From: Flavobacteriales bacterium
GTDB taxonomy: Bacteria > Bacteroidota > Bacteroidia > Flavobacteriales_F > PHOS-HE28
DNA length: 64,000 nucleotides
Assembly (NCBI GenBank): GCA_020635675.1
Contig: JACJZJ010000002.1
Coordinates: forward strand, 868,001 to 932,000
Direction of reading: 5' to 3'
In this document: positions 17,787-25,720 of the stretch, piece after piece
Numbering within the stretch: the first letter of the stretch is position 1
Layout: each line of letters starts with the position of its first letter
Made by a program: the position numbers and the translations under genes
Notes under the pieces: generated by a model
Told to the model about the DNA's origin: nothing
Seen by the model: the letters and a program-made list of their open reading frames with translations, nothing else
Database searches by the model: none

Positions 17787-18482
17787 ATGAGGCCATCCAG
17801 CAAAAGCGCGAAGATCGCGGTGCTGGGGGGGCTGGCGGTGTTCATCCTGCTCATCTTCCTTTTCTTCTCGCCGGCATTGGGGCTGGTGAAGCACCATTTC
17901 ACCTATCTGCCCCATTACGGACCGAAAACGGTGAACGCCCCGGGCGACACCACCTACTTCTCGGTGCCGCCCTTTGCCTTCACGGACGAGAACGGCCGGA
18001 CGGTGACGGACAGGACCGTGGCGGGCAAGATCCTGGTCGTTGATTTCTTCTTCACGCGTTGCACCACCATCTGCCCCCGCATGGGAGCGGAGATGCAGCA
18101 GTTGCAATTGAAGCTCAACGATCCGGCCTATGCTGACGTTCTCTTCCTCAGCCATACTGTGGACCCGGAGCATGACTCCGTGGAAGTGCTGAACGCATAC
18201 GCGCAACATCTCCAGGCCGATACCAGCCGTTGGAAGTTCCTCACGGGCAGCAAGCACGATATCTACCTCCAGGGTTCCGAAGGCTATTTTCTGGCCGCGC
18301 GCGAGGAGGTCATGGCGCCGGACGGGTTCCTGCACTCCGAAATGTTCGTTCTCGTTGACAAGGACCGCCATATCCGGGGCTACTACGACGGTACCAAGAC
18401 CGCCGAAGTGAGCAAACTGGCCGGGGACATCAAGATGCTGTTGAAGGAGGAGAAGATCAAGGCCAAGGAGAAGCGCTCCTGA
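17787..18482 (+). CDS. SCO1/SenC-family copper chaperone
   Basis: The 231-residue product is anchored by one N-terminal helix (AVLGGLAVFILLIFLFF), with a periplasmic thioredoxin-like domain. The copper-binding pair is CTTIC within FFFTRCTTICPRMG near residue 94, and the third ligand is the His in DGFLHSEMFVLVD. These are the three residues SCO proteins use to deliver copper to the CuA site of subunit II. It lies between subunit IV and DUF420, consistent with oxidase maturation. It ends in a Lys-rich tail (KEEKIKAKEKRS) that is not part of the family core. Confidence 0.94.
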   Translation: MRPSSKSAKIAVLGGLAVFILLIFLFFSPALGLVKHHFTYLPHYGPKTVNAPGDTTYFSVPPFAFTDENGRTVTDRTVAGKILVVDFFFTRCTTICPRMGAEMQQLQLKLNDPAYADVLFLSHTVDPEHDSVEVLNAYAQHLQADTSRWKFLTGSKHDIYLQGSEGYFLAAREEVMAPDGFLHSEMFVLVDKDRHIRGYYDGTKTAEVSKLAGDIKMLLKEEKIKAKEKRS

Positions 18483-18509
18483 TCCCAGCTGTAACCGGTT
18501 ACCCAGGCC

Positions 18510-19061
18510 ATGTCCGAGCCCTTCCCGAATCCATTGCTCCGTATTCCTGAAGCCCAGGCGAAACGAGGGATCTGGATCTTTTCCGGCATCGTATTCCTGG
18601 CCGTGGTCGTGTTGGGCCGTGTGCAGATGCCCGCGCCGGACGGGTTGGACCCCCATCTATTCGCGCGGACCAATGCGGTGCTCAACAGCATGGTGAGCCT
18701 GCTGCTCCTGGCCGGACTGTTCTCGGCGCGGGCGAAGCGCTGGGGCCTGCACCGCCGGATCATGCTCACGGCGATGGCCCTGTCCATCCTGTTCCTGCTG
18801 TCCTACATCCTGCATCATTTGTTCGCGGGCGAGACCCGGTTCGGCGGCACGGGAGCGATCAAGGGGATCTATCTGGTGATCCTCGCCTCGCACATCATCC
18901 TGGCGGCCACGTCGCTGCCCTTCATTCTGATCACGGTCTACCGGGCACTCTCCGGAAAGTACCCGGCGCACCGCAGACTGGCCCGCCGTGTCTGGCCGGT
19001 GTGGTTCTATGTGAGCGTGACGGGTGTGGTGGTCTACCTGATGATCAGCCCGTACTACTGA
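18510..19061 (+). CDS. DUF420 membrane protein, oxidase assembly (CtaM-like)
   Basis: The 183-residue product has five membrane segments with the DUF420 pattern: LNSMVSLLLLAGL, KRWGLHRRIMLTAM, LSYILHHL, LASHIILAATSLPFILITVYRAL and HRRLARRVWPVWFYVSVTGVVVYLM. Conserved His residues sit in helices 2-4. In Firmicutes a DUF420 protein (CtaM) is needed for active aa3/caa3 oxidase, which fits this position after SCO. It starts 27 bases after the SCO stop and ends 4 bases before a promoter box for the following small gene. Confidence 0.9.
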   Translation: MSEPFPNPLLRIPEAQAKRGIWIFSGIVFLAVVVLGRVQMPAPDGLDPHLFARTNAVLNSMVSLLLLAGLFSARAKRWGLHRRIMLTAMALSILFLLSYILHHLFAGETRFGGTGAIKGIYLVILASHIILAATSLPFILITVYRALSGKYPAHRRLARRVWPVWFYVSVTGVVVYLMISPYY

Positions 19062-19065
19062 GCCC

Positions 19066-19073
19066 TACCTTTG
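19066..19073 (+). promoter_or_regulatory. TAnnTTTG promoter box with almost no leader
   Basis: TACCTTTG is an exact consensus match lying between the DUF420 stop (19061) and the ATG at 19078. Only four bases separate the box from the start codon, so a transcript from here would start at or just inside the ATG. Either the mRNA is leaderless or the match is incidental. Confidence 0.4.
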
Positions 19074-19077
19074 CGTC

Positions 19078-19344
19078 ATGGCCCCGCGCACCCTTCCGCT
19101 TTTGACCGCGCTCCTCCTGCTGACGCTGATCCCGGGTGACCTCTTCGCACAGGGTTGTGCGATGTGCAAGGCCACGGTGGAGAGCGCCCAGGACAACGGG
19201 GTATTCGGCGGAGCGCAAGCCATAGGCAGCGGGCTGAACAACGGCATTCTCTATCTGATGGCAGTGCCCTACGTACTGCTGTTCCTGCTCTTCCGGAAGC
19301 GCATCGTGGGCTTCTTCCGGGAGTTCGCAACGGCGAAAGGCTGA
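19078..19344 (+). CDS. Small exported Cys-x-x-Cys membrane protein, oxidase cluster
   Basis: The 88-residue product has a signal peptide (LLTALLLLTLIPGDLFAQ), then at once GCAMCKATVESA, a Cys-x-x-Cys pair that would face the periplasm. One membrane helix (NGILYLMAVPYVLLFLLF) and a short basic tail RKRIVGFFRE follow. Proteins of this shape sit after DUF420 in oxidase clusters of other Bacteroidota as I recall, but I know of no assigned function. The Cys pair next to the membrane beside SCO and DUF420 suggests copper handling or thiol exchange during oxidase assembly. That is inference from context. Confidence 0.65.
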   Translation: MAPRTLPLLTALLLLTLIPGDLFAQGCAMCKATVESAQDNGVFGGAQAIGSGLNNGILYLMAVPYVLLFLLFRKRIVGFFREFATAKG

Positions 19345-19350
19345 TCCGAG

Positions 19351-20232
19351 GTGACCGTACAGGTGGACGTGGCCATTCAGGTTTACGGCAAGCCCGCACA
19401 GACCGCAGTGACCTTGCTGAGCCTGTTGCGGCACAGCGGTGGTCGTATCCACCGCATCTGGTTCGTCGAGGAGAAGCGACAACCCTTCTCGGCCAGGTTC
19501 GATCGGATCCATGCCCATCTGGGGCGACGTTTGGTGCGATATCGACCGCCATTGTGGATCGGCGCACGGCAATTGCCGGCGCGGTGGATGTACCGGATGC
19601 GGCCGGTCCGCCTTTCATTGCGCTATCAGCGCGCATGGGAGATGAGCGACCAGCCCTACCTGTTCATCACGCACAACGACGTCCTGTATACCGGCGACAT
19701 CATCGGCAGCTTGCTCACCCGGATCCAAGGGCATATCGCCGCAGGGCCGGTGGGGCAGTGTTGGAATTGCCCGGCCTGGAGCGCGAAGGTCTGTTCGCCG
19801 GAGACCTTCATGCACTACCGACCCAGCTACGAAGAATGGACACGGCTGTCGACCATGCACCCTGGTGCGCGCGCCGATCGGTACAGTGATGTCATCGATC
19901 CGACACGACCGTGGCCGCTTCCGGAGTGCCGGGTCAACGAGTGGTCGATGCTCGTCGATCTCGCGCGGGCGCGCCCTGCGACCCTGCCGCTCGGACAGGC
20001 CGTGCCGCTTGGTGCCTCTCACGGCATGGATACCGGAACCCAATGGTTCCATGACGTGCTCAACGCCGGTCATACGGTCGCCCACATGGACATCACCCCG
20101 TATGCCTTGCACGCCTGGGCGAGCAGCTCAGGAGGTGGATACCCTGCCCTTGCGGACAGAAAGGAATACGACCGTGGCGAAGCCCTTGCTCTGGACCACT
20201 TGCGGTCGAACTACCCGGAGTTCGGGCCTTGA
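19351..20232 (+). CDS. Glycosyltransferase-like protein
   Basis: The 293-residue soluble protein opens with VDVAIQVYGKPAQTAVTLLSLL, the first strand and helix of a GT-A (family 2-like) fold. It contains PYLFITHNDVLYTGDIIGSLL near residue 108, where HNDV occupies the place of the DxD metal site. A Cys-rich stretch follows (QCWNCPAWSAKVC). The C-terminal half has DTGTQWFHDVLNAGH, which resembles acceptor-side motifs of some of these enzymes. The GTG at 19351 starts 6 bases after the small Cys protein, so it may ride on that transcript although the function seems unrelated. The substrate is unknown, and the exact GT family needs a profile search. Confidence 0.5.
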   Translation: MTVQVDVAIQVYGKPAQTAVTLLSLLRHSGGRIHRIWFVEEKRQPFSARFDRIHAHLGRRLVRYRPPLWIGARQLPARWMYRMRPVRLSLRYQRAWEMSDQPYLFITHNDVLYTGDIIGSLLTRIQGHIAAGPVGQCWNCPAWSAKVCSPETFMHYRPSYEEWTRLSTMHPGARADRYSDVIDPTRPWPLPECRVNEWSMLVDLARARPATLPLGQAVPLGASHGMDTGTQWFHDVLNAGHTVAHMDITPYALHAWASSSGGGYPALADRKEYDRGEALALDHLRSNYPEFGP

Positions 20233-20240
20233 CCCCATGC

Positions 20241-20248
20241 TATATTCG
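20241..20248 (+). promoter_or_regulatory. Probable promoter for the SAM riboswitch/metH transcript
   Basis: TATATTCG differs from TAnnTTTG at one position and lies 20 bases upstream of the first riboswitch stem. Transcription would start at about 20254, just ahead of the aptamer, as expected for a leader that senses SAM. Confidence 0.45.
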
Positions 20249-20267
20249 CACCGCGTTCTTTCCATTG

Positions 20268-20406
20268 CTTATCCAGAAAGGCGGAGGGACTGGCCCTGTG
20301 AAGCCTTGGCAACCATCGTCGCGCCGAAGTCAGCTGCAATGCTGACGCACGCGGACGTCCGATGATCGGTGCCAAATCCAGTCCGCCGTACGGCGGAGAA
20401 GATGAG
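20268..20406 (+). ncRNA. SAM-I (S-box) riboswitch aptamer upstream of metH
   Basis: The aptamer core is recognisable by sequence. P1 5' strand CTTATC is at 20268-20273, followed by AGAAAGGCGGAGGGACTGGCCC, then GAAGCC, the GGCAACC block at 20308-20314, and GGTGCCAAATCC at 20368-20379. The P1 3' strand GATGAG at 20401-20406 pairs with CTTATC using one G-U pair. These match the S-box consensus in order and spacing. Binding of S-adenosylmethionine closes P1. The same GATGAG can instead pair with CTCATC at 20442-20447 in the terminator arm, so SAM should switch transcription off. The regulated genes are the two metH parts that follow. Confidence 0.93.
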
Positions 20407-20439
20407 CCGTGATCAGGAAGCAGTGCCTCGTGCAGTGAT

Positions 20440-20477
20440 GCCTCATCCGGTCCGTCGGGTGGGGCTTTTGTCTTTCT
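20440..20477 (+). terminator. Riboswitch-controlled intrinsic terminator
   Basis: The arm GCCTCATCC (20440-20448) pairs along its whole length with GGGTGGGGC (20457-20465), including G-U pairs, with an 8-base loop, and is followed by TTTTGTCTTT. CTCATC inside the 5' arm is the exact complement of the riboswitch P1 3' strand, so antiterminator and terminator are mutually exclusive. Confidence 0.88.
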
Positions 20478-20506
20478 GGTGGTGAGAGTGGTGAGGGTGG
20501 AGAGAA

Positions 20507-20548
20507 TGGTGAGAAAGTGCTCGGCGCTCTGGGGCCACGTTCTCACCA
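20507..20548 (+). repeat. Inverted repeat in the metH leader after the terminator
   Basis: TGGTGAGAA (20507-20515) and TTCTCACCA (20540-20548) are perfect 9-base inverted repeats separated by 24 bases. They lie in a stretch that begins with a purine run of GGTGAG-like units (20479-20515) and ends pyrimidine-rich. The rest of the leader between the terminator and the metH start (20613) shows no other element. The role is unknown; a leader hairpin is possible. Confidence 0.5.
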
Positions 20549-20612
20549 CGTTCACTCTTATCGCCATTCTCCCCGCATTCGCATCCGGAAAGCACGCACA
20601 TACGAGCACGCA

Positions 20613-21614
20613 ATGACCGACCTCGAACGCATCGCCGCCCAACGCATCCTCGTCCTCGACGGGGCCATGGGCACCATGATCCAGAAGCTCGGCCTGCACG
20701 AGGCGGACTTCCACCCGAAGGGCATGGAGAACCACCCCGTGCTGCTGAAGGGCAACAACGAGCTGCTCTCGCTCTCGAGGCCCGAGGCCATCCGCACCAT
20801 CCACGAGCAATACCTCGCGGCCGGCGCCGACATCGTGGAGACGAACACCTTCTCCGCCACCAGCATCGCACAGGCTGAGCACGATTGCAGCCACCTGGCG
20901 CGCGAGATGAACCTCGCCTCGGTTCGCCTCGCGAAGGAGGCCTGCGCGAAGTACACCGCCATGGACCCGAGCAAGCCGCGCTTCGTGGCCGGCGCCATCG
21001 GTCCGATGAACAAGACCGCCTCCCTCAGTCCCGACGTGAACGACCCCGGCTTCCGCGCCGTCACCTTCGACCAGCTCGTGGCCGCCTACAAAGAGCAGGT
21101 GGAGGCCCTGCTCGACGGTGGCGTGGACATCCTGCTGGTGGAGACCATCTTCGACACGCTCAACGCCAAGGCCGCCTTCTACGCCATCGACGAGGTGTTC
21201 GAGGAACGAGGCAAGCGAGTGCCGCTCATGTGCAGCGTCACCATCACCGATGCCAGCGGACGCACCCTCAGCGGCCAGACCATCGAGGCCTTCCTCATCA
21301 GCATGCAGCATGTGCCGCTCTTCAGCATGGGCCTCAACTGCGCGCTGGGCGCGGCCCAGATGCGGCCCTACCTGGAGGTGATCGCCGAGCAGAGCCCCTG
21401 CCGCGTGAGCATCTACCCCAACGCCGGCCTGCCCGACCAGATGGGCGAGTACCGCGAAACGCCCGAGGTCACCGCCCGCCTCGTGGGCGAGTTCATGGCC
21501 AACGGCTGGGTGAATGTGGTGGGCGGGTGTTGTGGAACGACGCCGGATCATATCGCGGCGCTGGCGGCTGAGGCAGCGAAACATGCACCACGCCCTCTCC
21601 CTGTTCTCGCGTAA
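20613..21614 (+). CDS. metH: Methionine synthase, homocysteine-binding subunit (split MetH, part 1)
   Basis: The 333-residue product corresponds to the first domain of cobalamin-dependent MetH, the zinc TIM barrel that activates homocysteine. DGAMGTMIQ near residue 14 opens the barrel. The zinc ligands are the Cys in MGLNCALGA (near residue 243) and the Cys pair in GGCCGTTPDHI (near 307). ADIVETNTFSATS and GAIGPMNKT are also typical. The ATG at 20613 is chosen because the homologous domain starts there; the open frame runs upstream to 20517 through leader sequence. The remaining MetH domains are in the next gene 43 bases away, and the pair is controlled by the upstream SAM riboswitch. Confidence 0.95.
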   Translation: MTDLERIAAQRILVLDGAMGTMIQKLGLHEADFHPKGMENHPVLLKGNNELLSLSRPEAIRTIHEQYLAAGADIVETNTFSATSIAQAEHDCSHLAREMNLASVRLAKEACAKYTAMDPSKPRFVAGAIGPMNKTASLSPDVNDPGFRAVTFDQLVAAYKEQVEALLDGGVDILLVETIFDTLNAKAAFYAIDEVFEERGKRVPLMCSVTITDASGRTLSGQTIEAFLISMQHVPLFSMGLNCALGAAQMRPYLEVIAEQSPCRVSIYPNAGLPDQMGEYRETPEVTARLVGEFMANGWVNVVGGCCGTTPDHIAALAAEAAKHAPRPLPVLA

Positions 21615-21657
21615 TGGACGTCATGCCATTATCTGATCTTCTGATCATCTGATCGAC

Positions 21658-24342
21658 ATGATCCCCACCTACTCCGGCCTCGAACCCCTCCGCATCTTCC
21701 CGGGTTCCAACTTCGTCAACATCGGCGAGCGCACGAACGTCACGGGCAGCGCGGCCTTCCGCAAGCTGATCAAGAACGGCCAGTACGATGAGGCCGTGAG
21801 CGTGGCCCGCCAGCAGGTGGAGAACGGCGCGCAGGTGATCGACGTGAACCTCGATGAGGGCATGATCGATGGCGTGGAGGCCATGCGCAAGTTCCTCAAC
21901 CTTATCGCCGCCGAGCCCGACATCGCGCGTGTGCCGGTGATGGTGGACAGCAGCAAGTTCAGCGTGATCGAGGCGGGCCTGAAGTGCCTGCAAGGCAAGG
22001 GCATCGCCAACAGCATCAGTTTGAAGGAGGGGGAGGCCGAGTTCCTGCGGCAGGCCAGGATCATCCGTCGCCTCGGTGCCGCCACCGTGGTGATGTGCTT
22101 CGACGAGCAGGGCCAGGCCGACACCTTCGAGCGCCGCATCGCCATCGCCAAACGCAGCTACGACCTGCTCACGCAGAAGGCCGGCTTCGCGCCGCACGAC
22201 ATCATCATCGACGCGAACATCCTCACCGTGGCCACCGGCATGACCGAGCATGACCGCTACGCCATCGACTTCATCGAGGCCGTGCGCTGGATCAAGCAGC
22301 ACCTGCCCGGTGCGCTCACCAGCGGCGGTGTGAGCAATGTGAGCTTCAGTTTCCGCGGCAACGAGCCCGTGCGCGAGGCCATCCACACCGCCTTCCTCTA
22401 CCACGCCATCAAGGCGGGCCTGGACATGGGCATCGTCAACGCCGGGCAGATCGGCGTGTACGACGACATCCCGAAGGATCTGCTGGAACACGTGGAGGAT
22501 GTGCTGCTGGCGCGTCGCCCCGATGCCACCGAGCGCATGGTCACCTTCGCCGAGCAGTTCAAGGGCGCACCCTCAGCCGAGGTGATCGCTGCACAAGCTG
22601 CCTGGCGCGAAGGTTCCGTGGAGGAGCGTTTGAAGCATGCCTTGGTGCATGGCGTCACCGAGTTCATCGACGCCGACACCGAAGAGGCCCGCGTGCAGTA
22701 CGTGGACCCGGTGCTGGTGATCGAAGGTCCGCTGATGGCCGGCATGAACGTCGTGGGCGACCTCTTCGGCTCGGGCAAGATGTTCCTGCCGCAGGTGGTG
22801 AAGAGCGCCCGCGTGATGAAGCGCGCCGTGGCCTACCTCGAGCCTTTCATGGAGGAGAAGAAGGCCGCGCAGGTCAGCGGCAGTTTGGAGGCCGACGCGA
22901 AGAAGGTGCTGCTCGCCACCGTGAAGGGAGACGTGCACGACATCGGCAAGAACATCGTGGGCGTGATCCTCGCGTGCAACGGCTGGCAGGTGATCGACCT
23001 GGGCGTGATGGTGCAGAGCGCCACCATCCTGAAGACCGCCCGCGAGATGAAGGTGGACATCATCGGCCTCAGCGGATTGATCACGCCATCCCTCGATGAG
23101 ATGGTGCATGTGGCCAAGGAGATGGAACGCGAGGGCTTCGAGACCCCGCTACTGATCGGTGGCGCGACGACCAGTCGTGTACACACCGCCGTGAAGATCG
23201 CGCCGCACTACAGCAAGCCCGTGGTGCATGTGATCGATGCGTCGCGCAGCGTTCCGGTAGTGAGCAACTTGCTCAGCGATAACGAACGCGCGCGCTTCGA
23301 GGGAGAGGTGAAGGAGGAATACGCCAAGGTGCGCAACCAGTACGAAGGACACCAGCGCGAGAAGGAGTACGTGCCGTTGGAGGAGGCCCGCGCGAAGAAG
23401 TTCACCATCGACTTCGCCGCCGAGCCGCCCGTAGTGCCGAAGAGCACCGGAGTCTTCGCCTACCGCAACTTCCCGCTGGCGGAGCTGGTGCCGTACATCG
23501 ACTGGACGCCCTTCTTCATGGCCTGGGAGCTGGCGGGCAAGTTCCCGCGTATCCTCGAGGACGAAGTGGTGGGCAAACAGGCCACGCAGCTCTATGCCGA
23601 TGCACAGAGGATGCTGGACCGCGTCATCAAGGAGCAATGGATCCAGGCGCACGGCGTCGCGGGTATCTGGCCCGCGAACACCTTGAACGACGATGACATC
23701 GAGCTGTACGCGGACGCCGCGCGCACGAAGGTCATCGGCACCACGCACGCAATGCGCCAGCAATCGAAGAAAGCGCCCGGCGTGCCCTACATCGCCTTGT
23801 CGGACTTCATCGCGCCCAAGGGAACGCCCGATTTCATCGGCGGCTTCGCGGTGAGCGCCGGTCACGGTGTGGAGGAGCGCGTGAAGCGTTTCGAGGCCGC
23901 CCACGACGACTACAGCGCGATCCTGCTCAAGGCCCTCGCCGACCGGCTGGCCGAGGCCTTCGCCGAGAAACTGCACGAGATCGTGCGCGAGGAGCTGTGG
24001 GGCTACGAAGTTTCGCCCTTCACCAACGAACAGCTGATAAAGGAGGCATACCAGGGCATCCGTCCAGCGCCGGGTTATCCGGCTTGTCCTGATCACACCG
24101 AGAAGCCCGAGCTCTTCCGCTTGCTCGACGCTACCAAGCACACGGACATTACCCTCACCGAAGGACTAGCGATGAGTCCTGCGGCGGCGGTGAGCGGTTG
24201 GTACTTCGCGCACCCCAGGAGCAAGTACTTCGGGGTTGGTCGCGTGGCGAAGGACCAGGTCGAGAGCCTCGCGCAGCGCAAGGGCGAAAGCACCAGCTGG
24301 ATGGAGAAGTGGCTGGGGAGCAATTTGGGGTACGAACCCTGA
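21658..24342 (+). CDS. metH: Methionine synthase, folate/cobalamin/reactivation subunit (split MetH, part 2)
   Basis: The 894-residue product carries the remaining MetH domains in the normal order. The pterin-binding barrel ([30 protein letters not shown]) covers about residues 10-290. The cobalamin cap follows, then the B12-binding Rossmann domain with [14 protein letters not shown] near residue 425, whose His is the lower cobalt ligand. The SAM-dependent reactivation domain ends with [15 protein letters not shown] and [14 protein letters not shown]. It makes methionine from homocysteine and methyltetrahydrofolate together with the zinc subunit. The two-gene split is common in Bacteroidota. 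Start ATG 21658 lies 43 bases after part 1, with no terminator between. Confidence 0.96.
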   Translation: MIPTYSGLEPLRIFPGSNFVNIGERTNVTGSAAFRKLIKNGQYDEAVSVARQQVENGAQVIDVNLDEGMIDGVEAMRKFLNLIAAEPDIARVPVMVDSSKFSVIEAGLKCLQGKGIANSISLKEGEAEFLRQARIIRRLGAATVVMCFDEQGQADTFERRIAIAKRSYDLLTQKAGFAPHDIIIDANILTVATGMTEHDRYAIDFIEAVRWIKQHLPGALTSGGVSNVSFSFRGNEPVREAIHTAFLYHAIKAGLDMGIVNAGQIGVYDDIPKDLLEHVEDVLLARRPDATERMVTFAEQFKGAPSAEVIAAQAAWREGSVEERLKHALVHGVTEFIDADTEEARVQYVDPVLVIEGPLMAGMNVVGDLFGSGKMFLPQVVKSARVMKRAVAYLEPFMEEKKAAQVSGSLEADAKKVLLATVKGDVHDIGKNIVGVILACNGWQVIDLGVMVQSATILKTAREMKVDIIGLSGLITPSLDEMVHVAKEMEREGFETPLLIGGATTSRVHTAVKIAPHYSKPVVHVIDASRSVPVVSNLLSDNERARFEGEVKEEYAKVRNQYEGHQREKEYVPLEEARAKKFTIDFAAEPPVVPKSTGVFAYRNFPLAELVPYIDWTPFFMAWELAGKFPRILEDEVVGKQATQLYADAQRMLDRVIKEQWIQAHGVAGIWPANTLNDDDIELYADAARTKVIGTTHAMRQQSKKAPGVPYIALSDFIAPKGTPDFIGGFAVSAGHGVEERVKRFEAAHDDYSAILLKALADRLAEAFAEKLHEIVREELWGYEVSPFTNEQLIKEAYQGIRPAPGYPACPDHTEKPELFRLLDATKHTDITLTEGLAMSPAAAVSGWYFAHPRSKYFGVGRVAKDQVESLAQRKGESTSWMEKWLGSNLGYEP

Positions 24343-24368
24343 GCCCGATCCCTCCGTATGCAGGTCCC

Positions 24369-25604
24369 GTGCGAACCCTCCGCATCCTCCTCCCACTGGG
24401 CTGGTGTATCGCCGTACAGGGCCTCCTCGGGCAGGACCCCGTGCGCCTGACCCAGGACAACGGCGACTGCATCGGCGCGATCGACATCACCGACTCGGTG
24501 TACCACCAGAGCGATGCGGTCCGGGGTTTTGGTAATACCCTGGAGATCAGGGAGAATCCCATCGATGACAAGGAATGGTTCGAGCGGGAGCACCACACCA
24601 CCTGGTACCGGTTCCGCGCACCTGTTACCACCACGCTCACCTTCGACATCATTCCGGATGACAAGGAGGACGACATCGACTTCCTCCTGTTCGAAGGGGC
24701 CGTACCGGGTATCTGTGACAAGATCCTGAACAAGCAGGTCCGTCCCGTACGGAGCAACATATCCAGGAACGACCTGAGCCTGGGTTCGATGTGCGGCCTC
24801 AGCAAGGACGCCGAGAACGAATTCGTGCGCAGCGGGGTGGGTGCCAGCTACAGCAAGGCCATCGAAGTGCAGGCGGCCGAGCTGTTCTATCTGGTCATCG
24901 ACTATCAGGATCGCCCGCGTGCAGGTTACACCATTCATTTCCACTACGACCCAGCGCCGCCTCCCGTTGAGGAGACCGAGGAGGACCGCAAGGACCAGCA
25001 GCACTTGGTGATCGATGTGGTGGATGCGAAGACCGGGTCGCCCGTGGATGCCAATCTGACCATCGACGGTATGGTCTTCGACAAGGTCATCGAGGCCAAA
25101 GGTCGGAGCCACTACGAGTACGACATGGACATGTACCGCAATCTGAAGATCGGCTGCGTCCGCAAAGGGTACATGTTCTTCTCGACGAAGATCAAGGGCA
25201 GCACCGATGCGGAGGTCAAGGTCGAATTGCAGCTGGCCCCTATCGCGCCGGGCGAGCACGTGGTGCTGGAGGACATCCGCTTCGTCGGGAACGACACGAA
25301 GATCCTTCGGTCCTCGGAGGCATCGCTCCTGCTGCTGCTCCGCTTCCTTCAGGAGAACCCCCGTGTGAAGATCATGATCGAAGGACATGTCAACGGCCCG
25401 ACCTTCAAGAACAAGAAGGAGTTCATCGAACTGAGCACCGCACGGGCAAAGTCGGTCTATGATTTCCTGCTGGTCAATGATATCGAACCGGACCGTCTTG
25501 ATTTCACCGGCCTGGGGAACTCCCGGATGCTGTATCCGGAGCCGAAGAACAAGGAGCAGAGCGAGGCCAATCGACGCGTCGAGATCAATGTGGTGAGCAA
25601 CTGA
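24369..25604 (+). CDS. OmpA-family outer-membrane/periplasmic protein
   Basis: The 411-residue product is exported (LRILLPLGWCIAVQGLLGQ) with a long beta-rich N-terminal part. DNGDCIGAIDITDSVY and WYRFRAPVTTTLTFDI suggest a jelly-roll or carbohydrate-binding-like domain. A short Pro/Glu linker (DPAPPPVEETEED) and a carboxypeptidase-regulatory-like repeat (about residues 215-290) follow. The C-terminal OmpA domain has IMIEGHVNGPT, LSTARAKSVYDFLL and FTGLGNSRMLYPEP..SEANRRVEI, the peptidoglycan-binding set. In the diaminopimelate site the usual D is visible as NDIEPDRLDF. The GTG at 24369 begins the signal peptide; the frame is open to 24198 inside metH. Probably tethers the outer membrane to the wall. 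Confidence 0.82.
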   Translation: MRTLRILLPLGWCIAVQGLLGQDPVRLTQDNGDCIGAIDITDSVYHQSDAVRGFGNTLEIRENPIDDKEWFEREHHTTWYRFRAPVTTTLTFDIIPDDKEDDIDFLLFEGAVPGICDKILNKQVRPVRSNISRNDLSLGSMCGLSKDAENEFVRSGVGASYSKAIEVQAAELFYLVIDYQDRPRAGYTIHFHYDPAPPPVEETEEDRKDQQHLVIDVVDAKTGSPVDANLTIDGMVFDKVIEAKGRSHYEYDMDMYRNLKIGCVRKGYMFFSTKIKGSTDAEVKVELQLAPIAPGEHVVLEDIRFVGNDTKILRSSEASLLLLLRFLQENPRVKIMIEGHVNGPTFKNKKEFIELSTARAKSVYDFLLVNDIEPDRLDFTGLGNSRMLYPEPKNKEQSEANRRVEINVVSN

Positions 25605-25670
25605 GCTCACCGCTCGCCAACGACCCGCACCGTTCATCCAGAAAGGCCCGCGGCCGGCCCGGCCCCCGGA

Positions 25671-25678
25671 TACATTTG
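25671..25678 (+). promoter_or_regulatory. TAnnTTTG promoter box for the TolC-family gene
   Basis: TACATTTG matches exactly, 42 bases before the ATG at 25721. The leader contains a nine-codon-or-shorter ATG frame starting at 25682 that ends in TGA at 25706-25708, which I do not consider a gene. Confidence 0.55.
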
Positions 25679-25720
25679 TCCATGGCACCACCTGCAACCA
25701 GCGGGTGATGGCCATGGAAC

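Noticed and set aside
25631..25665. A stretch resembling the start of the SAM riboswitch (ATCCAGAAAGGC shared with 20271-20282)
   Set aside because: The rest of the aptamer (GGCAACC, GGTGCCAAATCC) and a closing P1 are missing, and the downstream TolC-family gene is unrelated to methionine; the match is short and likely chance.
25682..25708. Short ATG frame in the TolC-family leader as a regulatory upstream peptide
   Set aside because: Only eight codons, no conserved-looking residues and no attenuator structure after it.
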